64,000 nt of DNA from a virus. The position numbers were made by a program, and so were the translations under genes. Location of the stretch: positions 1 to 64,000 of IMG/VR virus record IMGVR_UViG_3300043427_003242; one strand, written 5' to 3'. A model generated the notes under the pieces. It ran no database searches and had not been told where the DNA came from. It saw only the letters and a list, made by a program, of their open reading frames with translations. This document shows positions 57,269 to 64,000 of the stretch, one piece after another; position 1 is the first letter of the stretch, and each line of letters opens with the position of its first letter.

Positions 57269-57290
57269 AAAACCTCCTTCGGGAGGTTTT
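57269..57290 (+). terminator. intrinsic terminator
   Basis: AAAACCTCC, TTCG tetraloop, GGAGGTTTT: perfect 9-bp stem. Confidence 0.88.
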
Positions 57291-57297
57291 GTTGTAT

Positions 57298-57305
57298 GAT
57301 AAATA
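57298..57305 (+). promoter_or_regulatory. late promoter of the large virion gene
   Basis: GATAAATA, 7 of 8 with consensus, 31 bases before the ATG. Confidence 0.5.
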
Positions 57306-57336
57306 ACTCATAACGGAAACTATAAGTATTAATAAG

Positions 57337-60300
57337 ATGGGTCTTTCACGCCTAGAGAATTTCTTAAAATCAGGACGCGGCACAATTTTATATGTGGATC
57401 CAAGCAGTCTTGATTCTACTGATAGTATTGAAAATTCAGGAAATAGTTTAACAAGACCGTTCAAGACTATTCAAAGAGCATTAGTTGAGGCTGCAAGATT
57501 CTCATATCAACGTGGTCTTAATAATGATAGATTTAATAAAACTACAATTGTATTATATCCAGGTGATCATTTAGTAGATAACCGTCCTGGATATATTCCA
57601 ACAGGGTCTGGTACTTTTTCAGCAAGAAGTGGGCAGACAGGATTAACCGATCTAAATCAATGGGATTTGGATACAGTTTATGATTTAGCGACTCCAGATA
57701 ATACTCTTTATAAATTAAACTCAATTCACGGTGGGGTGATTGTTCCAAGAGGAACATCAATCGTTGGTATGGATCTTCGTAAAACAAGAATTCGCCCAAC
57801 ATATGTTCCAAACCCAGTAAATGATAATATTGAAAGATCTTGTGTTTTTCGTGTAACTGGTGCTTGTTATATCTGGCAATTTACAATTTTAGATGCAGAC
57901 CCAAACGGAACTTGTTATAAAGATTATACCTCTAATACCTTTGTTCCTAATTTTTCTCATCACAAACTCTCAGGATTTGAGTATGCGGATGGGGTAAATC
58001 CTGTAGTAATTAGTGATGATTTTCTCACATACTCTACAACCAGAACTGATCTGGATATGTATTATGAGAAAGTTGCTCGCGTTTATGGTACTTCATCTGG
58101 AAGAGAAATACAACCAGATTATGGTGATGGGACTATAGATATTCAACCAGTTATTGACGAATACCGCATTGTAGGATCTACAGGTGCATCAGTAGGTATT
58201 ACAAGTATTAAGGCAGGTAATGGAGTTACTCCAACTACAACAATTACAGTAGATCTTGTAGAATCAATTGAAGGTTTAAGTGTTGACAGTCCAATTCAAA
58301 TTAGTGGAGTTAATTCTGCTTCTTATGATGGCCAATTTGTAGTTTCTACAGTTTTAAGCGATACTCAATTTACATATAAAGTTCAAAATACTCCTCTAAA
58401 TCCACTACCAAATACAACTGGATCTACGATGAGTCTTGTTGTAGATACTGTTACTTCAGCATCTCCATACATCTTCAATATTTCTCTGCGCTCTGTCTAT
58501 GGAATGTGCGGATTACTTGCTGATGGGGATAAAGCAACCGGATTTAAATCTATGGTTGTTGCTCAATATACTGGTATTGGTCTCCAAAAAGATGATAATG
58601 CCTTTGTAAGATATGATACTAGTTCTGGTGAGTATAAGGATTCTACAACTATAACCAATCTTCATACAAATTCAAGATCAAGATTCAAACCTGAGTATGA
58701 GAATTTCCATATTAAAGCAACAAATGATTCCTTCCTACAATTAGTTTCTGTCTTTGCTATTGGTTATGCTCAACACTTTGTAACTGAAAATGGTGGAGAT
58801 ATTGCACTCAATAACTCCAATTCTAACTTTGGCGCAAAGTCATTAGTATCATCAGGATTTAAGAGAACTGCATTTGAACAGGATGACCAAGGATATATTA
58901 CACATATTATTCCACCAAAAGAAATTGAAGAAGAAGAAATTAGTGTTGAGTTTGCATCATTGGACGTTGGCATTACCACACAAAAGTCTGTAGGTGCTGC
59001 AACAACAAGTCGTTTATATCTTTATAACCAAACAGATGAAAATGTCGCACCAAAAGTTATTATTGATGGATATCATATTGGTGCAAAAGAAAACGAAGAA
59101 TTAAACGTTCAAGTATTTCAGAGTGGTATAATCACTTCTTATGTATCAAGAGTTGTAATGCCTGCTGGGCCTTATAATACAACTCAATCTTCATCAGAAA
59201 AAGTCTTTACAGTTGGAAGAGATAACGTAGGAATTAATAGTATTACTTCAAATACTTTAACATTAACTCAAAATCACTCATTTATTAATGGAGAATCAAT
59301 TCGCATAATTGCTGATAATGGTCACTTACCTGATGGTATTGAGCCAGATCAAGTTTATTATGCAATTACAAAAGAATCTTCAGTTGGAATTACTACAAAT
59401 CAAATTCGTATTGCTAAAACTTTAAGTGATGCTATTAATGGTGCAGTTTCTGCATCTGCAATTGATCTTAATAACAAAGGTGGAGTATTAAGTATTGTAA
59501 GTAGAGTTTCTGATAAAAATCCAGGAGATATTGGACATCCTGTCCAGTGGGATACTGGTGGATATTGGTACATTAATGTTGCAACTACAAATAATCAAAT
59601 CTATGATACTATTAATTCATTAGGAGTTGCTGGTCTTGGAAATGCAACAACAAGATCTTATGTTACAAGAAAACCAGATTCTAGAAGTTTAATTGATACT
59701 CTCTACCGTGTTCGTTATGTCTTACCGAAAGAGTCTGCTGGTAGACCTCCAATTGATGGATTTATTCTTCAGGAGTCTAACGATATTATAGGAGACGGAA
59801 CCGCAGAGATTTCGCAACTCTACAATAATTCTGGTTCAATTTCAAACGTTTCTCAGTTAAGAAATACAAACTTTATAGCATCTGCATCTTGGTCTTCAAA
59901 TGTTGCCACAGTTAGATGCGAACTTCCTCATAATCTCAAAGTAGGAGATGAAGTAGAGATTGTAAATGTAACACCAATTGGATATAATGGAACTTATGCT
60001 GTTGCATCTTTAGTAAGTACAAAAGAATTTACTTATGCTCTTGCAACTAATCCTGGAACGTTTACGAACGATACATCTTCAAGAACTTCAAGTCTCCCAT
60101 ATTTTAGAAGAAAGAAATATGGAAAGACCTACCAGGTTTATAGAACACAAGAGATTCAACCATATCTCAGAAATATTCAAGATGGTGTCTATTACCTCAC
60201 TTTACTGAATCATTCAAATTCACCAACAGTTACTCCTTTTAGAGAGCAGTCATTCGCACAACCAGTTGAAAATCTATATCCACAAACAAATAATGACAAT

Positions 60301-63213
60301 CCAAATTCAGACCCAGATGCATCAGTATCTCACGCGCTTCCAGCAACAATTGGTGAAGTTGTAGTTGATGATTCTCAAAAGAGTATCACTAAAGAAACAT
60401 TAGAATCTTTTGTTGTTGGATTTGGAATAACAGATATTCTTTCTTCAAGTGGAACTTCTCACACAATTTACACTGCACTTGATCACGGATTCTCTGGAAT
60501 TACCACAGTTAGTATTATAAGTGGTGGTGCGGAATATGGATCTACTGCTGGTTTTAGTGGAGATCTTTATAATGCAACGCTAGTTGGATTTGCAGGATCA
60601 ACCACAGGTTCAAATGCGACTGCAAAGATTACAGTTTCCTCTGGAGCAATTACTGCAGTTAAGATTATTGATGGTGGTTCTGCATATGGTATTGGTAATA
60701 CATTAAGAGTTGTTGGAGTTTCTTCTACAACAGGATTTACTGAAGCTGTAGTTATAGTTGAGTCAATTTCCAATAATATTGCAGATACTTTTAAGATTGT
60801 TGGAGTTTCTTCTGCAACAAACGCAGAATATAACACTCTTTATAGAATTTCTGGCATATCAACAGGCAAATCAAAAGAAATTAATGTTATATCTTCAGAA
60901 ACAATCTCTGGATTTACAACAACAGGTCTAGGAGTAACAGTCACTACAAACTCTGGATATATTCCAACAGGCAAGGTTCTTGAAATCTCAACACTCACCT
61001 ACACACCTTCCTCCGGTACTGCAACCGTTGGATTCACTACAAGTCACGGATTCCAGGTTGATAATAAGATTTATATTAGTGGCGCAAACGAGTCTGCATT
61101 TAATGGTGATTTTATTGTTAAGAGAGTTAATAGTTCTGTAGGAATCTCTTCGATTGTAATTAATGTAGGCACTTCTGTAACAACATCTACTAGTGCATCG
61201 GGAACATTATATGCATATCGTCCAGTTCTAACATCTTATGCAGGAGATTTAGTCAAAGATACTGAGAGTTCTTCTGGCCGTTTGAATTATGAGTATGCAG
61301 GAATTACAACTGTTCTTAATACTCAATACACCACCACAGATACTGGCAATTTAAATATTCCAAATGCTGTTGCTCTTGGTCTGAATCTTGGTGATTATCT
61401 ATTGATTAATAATGAAATCTTTAGAATTGATACTGCAGTTACTTCGAGTGATGTTTCAGTTCTGAGAGCCGTTCTTGGTTCTCCAAGACAAACTCACGTT
61501 ACAGGTTCAGTTGTTCGTAGAATTCACGTTCGACCAGTTGAACTTCGTCGCAACTCAATCATTCGTGCATCTGGACATACTTTTGAATATCTTGGATATG
61601 GACCTGGTAATTACTCAACTTCACTTCCAGAAAAGCAAGACAGAGTATTATCATCTTCAGAAAAGTTCTTAGCACAAGCAACAAAAACTGATGGTGGTAT
61701 TGTTGTTTATACTGGAATGGATAGTGAAGGTGGTTTCTATGCAGGAAATAAGAAAATCAATTCTGCAACAGGAAAGGAAGAAAGTTTTGATACTCCAATT
61801 CCAACAATTACTGGAGAAAAAAATACAGATGATTTAGTTAATATTACTGAAACTCAAAAGTTATTTGTAGAGTCTTCTATAAGAGTTCAAGGTGGAAAGG
61901 ATAAAAAGATCGTATCCGAATTTGATGGTCCTGTAGTCTTCAATAGTAAAGTCACTACTAATTCAGATATTGAAGCAAATTCATTATTCATTCAAGGCGA
62001 AGAAGAAGTATCAAGAAAGTATACTATTTCAAATTCAAAACCAACTGAATCTGGAAATTATGGAGACATTTCTTTCAATTCACAACCAGAAAAATATAAC
62101 TTTATTGGTTGGACTTATGTAACTGAAAATAAGTGGGAACCATTTGGATGGATTGGTGGCCCTGGTGTTGGTATCGCTTCCGCAGGAACTTATGTTGGAT
62201 TTTCTACTCTTTTGAATCTTGTTGCAACAGGATTTACGTTTGGCGTTACTTATGATGCAAACTCAGGAGTCAGCACTATTACTTGGGATGCCGATCCAAG
62301 AATTGGAATTTATACTGGAGCAAATGCAACAAACTTCGTAGGTAGAGTTAAGAATCTCAATTTTGTTGGTGGTGCGGTTACAGTTTCTGGTGGATCTGAT
62401 GTAGGCATTGCAACAATTTATATTTCCTCAACGGCTGGTGCTGGTGGAACAACTCCAGGACTTCCTTTAAATTCTCTTCAGTATAATAACAATGATAGTT
62501 TTGCTGGACAGAGTATTGGATATTACGATCCAAATCTTAATCAAATTAGATTTGGAAGTGCTCCAGGAACAAGTGAACTAACTTCGACATTCTTTACTAA
62601 TGTTGGTTATCTTGGATTCTCAACTTCAAATCCATCAGCAAAAATTGAAATTGTTTCAGATAATGAACCTTCATTGTACATCAAATCAACTTCTGGTGGC
62701 AATATCGTAAGAGTTGATAATACTTCAAATGATACTACACCATTTATTATTGATGGTTCTGGTAATGTTGGTATTAATGTTGCTACAACTCTTGCTGCTC
62801 TTGATGTTGTTGGAAATGCTGCAATAACTGGAGAAGTTAGAATTTATGAAACTGATAGAAGTAATTATGTTGGACTTGGAGTTACGACTTTAAGTTCCGA
62901 TCTTAACTTTAAACTTCCAGTATCTTATGGTACTAATGGTCAAGTTCTCGTAACTGATGGATCTGGAATACTTTCTTGGAGTACTTTTACTGGTGGAAAT
63001 ATTGTAAGTGCTGGTGCTGGAATTACAATTACTTATTCTGGTCAAAATGCAACACTTTCAAATAGTGGTGTAAGAAGAATTATTGCAGGAACTGGTGTTA
63101 CTATCAGTCCTACAAGTGGAACTGGAGAAGTTACAATTAATGCAAGTGCTACAGGAGTAGGAACAGCAAATATCTATCCATTCACAACTCGTGGATTTAG
63201 TTACATACTTTAA
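57337..63213 (+). CDS. very large virion protein (1958 residues)
   Basis: N-terminal ~40-180 resembles a pectate-lyase/beta-helix start: TILYVDPSSLDSTDS, GNSLTRPFKTIQRALVEAARFS, TTIVLYPGDHLVDNRPG, GGVIVPRGTSIVGMDLRKT, a pattern of cyanophage tail/adhesin proteins. The middle (~280-1450) contains repeated Ig-like or Gly/Ser/Thr beta units (e.g. NTLTLTQNHSFINGESIRII, VATVRCELPHNLKVGDEVEIV, ATVGFTTSHGFQVDNKIYIS), and the end (~1700-1950) fiber-like VGINVATTLAALDVVGNAAI, NLNFKLPVSYGTNGQVLV. No enzyme motif is certain. It should be a long baseplate or tail adhesin. Confidence 0.75.
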   Translation: MGLSRLENFLKSGRGTILYVDPSSLDSTDSIENSGNSLTRPFKTIQRALVEAARFSYQRGLNNDRFNKTTIVLYPGDHLVDNRPGYIPTGSGTFSARSGQTGLTDLNQWDLDTVYDLATPDNTLYKLNSIHGGVIVPRGTSIVGMDLRKTRIRPTYVPNPVNDNIERSCVFRVTGACYIWQFTILDADPNGTCYKDYTSNTFVPNFSHHKLSGFEYADGVNPVVISDDFLTYSTTRTDLDMYYEKVARVYGTSSGREIQPDYGDGTIDIQPVIDEYRIVGSTGASVGITSIKAGNGVTPTTTITVDLVESIEGLSVDSPIQISGVNSASYDGQFVVSTVLSDTQFTYKVQNTPLNPLPNTTGSTMSLVVDTVTSASPYIFNISLRSVYGMCGLLADGDKATGFKSMVVAQYTGIGLQKDDNAFVRYDTSSGEYKDSTTITNLHTNSRSRFKPEYENFHIKATNDSFLQLVSVFAIGYAQHFVTENGGDIALNNSNSNFGAKSLVSSGFKRTAFEQDDQGYITHIIPPKEIEEEEISVEFASLDVGITTQKSVGAATTSRLYLYNQTDENVAPKVIIDGYHIGAKENEELNVQVFQSGIITSYVSRVVMPAGPYNTTQSSSEKVFTVGRDNVGINSITSNTLTLTQNHSFINGESIRIIADNGHLPDGIEPDQVYYAITKESSVGITTNQIRIAKTLSDAINGAVSASAIDLNNKGGVLSIVSRVSDKNPGDIGHPVQWDTGGYWYINVATTNNQIYDTINSLGVAGLGNATTRSYVTRKPDSRSLIDTLYRVRYVLPKESAGRPPIDGFILQESNDIIGDGTAEISQLYNNSGSISNVSQLRNTNFIASASWSSNVATVRCELPHNLKVGDEVEIVNVTPIGYNGTYAVASLVSTKEFTYALATNPGTFTNDTSSRTSSLPYFRRKKYGKTYQVYRTQEIQPYLRNIQDGVYYLTLLNHSNSPTVTPFREQSFAQPVENLYPQTNNDNPNSDPDASVSHALPATIGEVVVDDSQKSITKETLESFVVGFGITDILSSSGTSHTIYTALDHGFSGITTVSIISGGAEYGSTAGFSGDLYNATLVGFAGSTTGSNATAKITVSSGAITAVKIIDGGSAYGIGNTLRVVGVSSTTGFTEAVVIVESISNNIADTFKIVGVSSATNAEYNTLYRISGISTGKSKEINVISSETISGFTTTGLGVTVTTNSGYIPTGKVLEISTLTYTPSSGTATVGFTTSHGFQVDNKIYISGANESAFNGDFIVKRVNSSVGISSIVINVGTSVTTSTSASGTLYAYRPVLTSYAGDLVKDTESSSGRLNYEYAGITTVLNTQYTTTDTGNLNIPNAVALGLNLGDYLLINNEIFRIDTAVTSSDVSVLRAVLGSPRQTHVTGSVVRRIHVRPVELRRNSIIRASGHTFEYLGYGPGNYSTSLPEKQDRVLSSSEKFLAQATKTDGGIVVYTGMDSEGGFYAGNKKINSATGKEESFDTPIPTITGEKNTDDLVNITETQKLFVESSIRVQGGKDKKIVSEFDGPVVFNSKVTTNSDIEANSLFIQGEEEVSRKYTISNSKPTESGNYGDISFNSQPEKYNFIGWTYVTENKWEPFGWIGGPGVGIASAGTYVGFSTLLNLVATGFTFGVTYDANSGVSTITWDADPRIGIYTGANATNFVGRVKNLNFVGGAVTVSGGSDVGIATIYISSTAGAGGTTPGLPLNSLQYNNNDSFAGQSIGYYDPNLNQIRFGSAPGTSELTSTFFTNVGYLGFSTSNPSAKIEIVSDNEPSLYIKSTSGGNIVRVDNTSNDTTPFIIDGSGNVGINVATTLAALDVVGNAAITGEVRIYETDRSNYVGLGVTTLSSDLNFKLPVSYGTNGQVLVTDGSGILSWSTFTGGNIVSAGAGITITYSGQNATLSNSGVRRIIAGTGVTISPTSGTGEVTINASATGVGTANIYPFTTRGFSYIL

Positions 63214-63663
63214 TTAACCTGCTTCAGGAATTACCAAAATATTATAACTGCCACAGACAGCACTGAATGTTTGATTTGATGATAATAATATTTCTGTTGG
63301 AAGTGATCCACTAATAGGATATAGAATCTGACCAACCGAACCATCAGAGAACACCAGATCGTCAATATTGGAGTATAAATTATTCTGTTTTGTTGAAATA
63401 TTAAGAGATCCTGGATTTAAAACATTTCTAAAAGCAAGATTTTTCCCAATAGTAAAAGTGAAAAATTTACGAAGGTCGGCGTTCAAGGTGGATGGGAACG
63501 CGATACTCATACTTCCACTAACTCCTCCCCAACTAAAACTAATAAGTGGTACATTATTAGTTGAAAGCCGTGCCGTCATATAATTAATTATGACTCTTGC
63601 ATTTTGCCCGGTATTATTAGTATAAGAAAAATTATTAGTCCCACTAAAAACTTGAGATGCCAT
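63214..63663 (-). CDS. small leftward virion-type protein
   Basis: 149 residues, Ser/Asn/Gly-rich and beta-rich: FSGTNNFSYTNNTGQNARVI, ISFSWGGVSGSMSIAFP. It resembles short fiber or head-decoration proteins. Convergent with the 1958-residue gene, whose stop lies next to its own stop, and divergent from the next fiber gene. Confidence 0.6.
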   Translation of the reverse strand: MASQVFSGTNNFSYTNNTGQNARVIINYMTARLSTNNVPLISFSWGGVSGSMSIAFPSTLNADLRKFFTFTIGKNLAFRNVLNPGSLNISTKQNNLYSNIDDLVFSDGSVGQILYPISGSLPTEILLSSNQTFSAVCGSYNILVIPEAG

Positions 63664-63688
63664 ATAAATTACTTAAAAGACTTTCCAT

Positions 63689-63700
63689 TATTTATAAATA
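63689..63700. promoter_or_regulatory. palindromic divergent late promoter
   Basis: TATTTATAAATA reads as a perfect TATAAATA on both strands (plus 63693-63700, minus 63689-63696). The leftward gene starts 26 bases away and the rightward gene 28 bases away, so one 12-base site can serve both. Confidence 0.72.
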
Positions 63701-63727
63701 ACTAAAACAGGTAGGCGCTCTCCACCT

Positions 63728-64000
63728 ATGGCAGTACAAAAGAATTTCGTCATAAAAAACGGATTAGAGGTAGATACTAATCTAATCGTTGCAGATCCAC
63801 AAACAAATAAAGTAGGTATAGGAACAACTATACCATTATACACTCTACACGTTAATGGTGGTATTGGTGCAACAACTGCAAATCTTGGAATTACAACAGT
63901 TTCAAATTTAGTTATTTCAGGTCCAGTAAGTGCTGCAAATACTATTGGATCTAATGGCCAATATCTTGCATCAACAGGAGCAGGAGTAACTTGGAAATCG
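63728..64000 (+). CDS. tail fiber-type protein (partial, runs off the window)
   Basis: First 91 residues: MAVQKNFVIKNGLEVDTNLI, KVGIGTTIPLYTLHVNGGIG and NTIGSNGQYLASTGAG. VGIGTT(x)PxxTLHVxG and GSNGQYLxS are typical of phage tail fibers that end in a peptidase-S74 chaperone. No stop before the edge. Confidence 0.8.
   Translation, partial: MAVQKNFVIKNGLEVDTNLIVADPQTNKVGIGTTIPLYTLHVNGGIGATTANLGITTVSNLVISGPVSAANTIGSNGQYLASTGAGVTWKS

Overview
The window is part of the genome of a T4-like cyanophage (a myovirus of marine Synechococcus or Prochlorococcus). The evidence is T4-type baseplate, head-completion and replication proteins (gp4, gp5, gp26, gp32, gp33, gp48, gp51, gp53, gp54, gp59) mixed with cyanophage auxiliary genes: psbA, psbD, two hli genes, pstS, a porin, phoH, speD, thyX, a glutaredoxin and a CP12-like gene. 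The DNA is AT-rich. Two promoter types recur: sigma70-like promoters (TTGACN, 17 bp, TATAAT) before host-like genes, and T4-type late promoters (TATAAATA and close variants) before structural genes.

Layout. 0.2-13.0 kb: a dense sugar cassette (nucleotidyltransferase, RmlB, RmlC, three further SDR epimerases, a GDP-mannose 3,5-epimerase-like enzyme, a methyltransferase, GT11, GT6, two GT4 paralogues, GT25 and two unassigned putative glycosyltransferases). Starts and stops mostly overlap, so it should be transcribed and translated as one unit that builds or modifies a glycan. 13.0-16.7 kb: porin, pstS, hli genes and a peroxiredoxin. 16.7-19.4 kb: C39-type peptidase and GH24 endolysin, then a leftward cassette of tiny genes with an SNase. 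19.5-21.6 kb: two virion proteins. 21.6-25.1 kb: psbA, interrupted by two closely related group I introns, a free-standing endonuclease and psbD. 25.1-35.3 kb: early/middle genes (HNH enzymes, a DPPV/PED repeat protein, glutaredoxin, DUF6433-like gene, speD, a probable glutamine riboswitch with its small peptide gene, thyX, phoH, exonuclease, gp33, gp59), then gp32 to 36.3 kb.

36.3-39.7 kb: gp53, gp48, a conserved gene and gp4, all leftward. 39.7-54.7 kb: gp54, gp26, gp51, two very large tail proteins carrying GH19-like and tail-lysozyme plus M23 domains, hub and spike proteins, a CP12-like gene and a propeller/fiber protein. 54.7-57.3 kb: small genes, two tRNAs, a NUMOD4-type homing enzyme and a Mom-like gene. 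57.3-64.0 kb: a 1958-residue virion protein, a small leftward virion gene and the start of a fiber gene that runs off the window.

The most notable observations are the double-intron psbA, hairpins in which a terminator and a promoter share the same bases, a possible tandem glutamine aptamer, a GT11 plus GT6 pair resembling blood-group antigen synthesis, CP12 inside a baseplate operon, an apparent AUU start codon, and a palindromic divergent late promoter. All family assignments come from reading motifs by eye; no database search was run.
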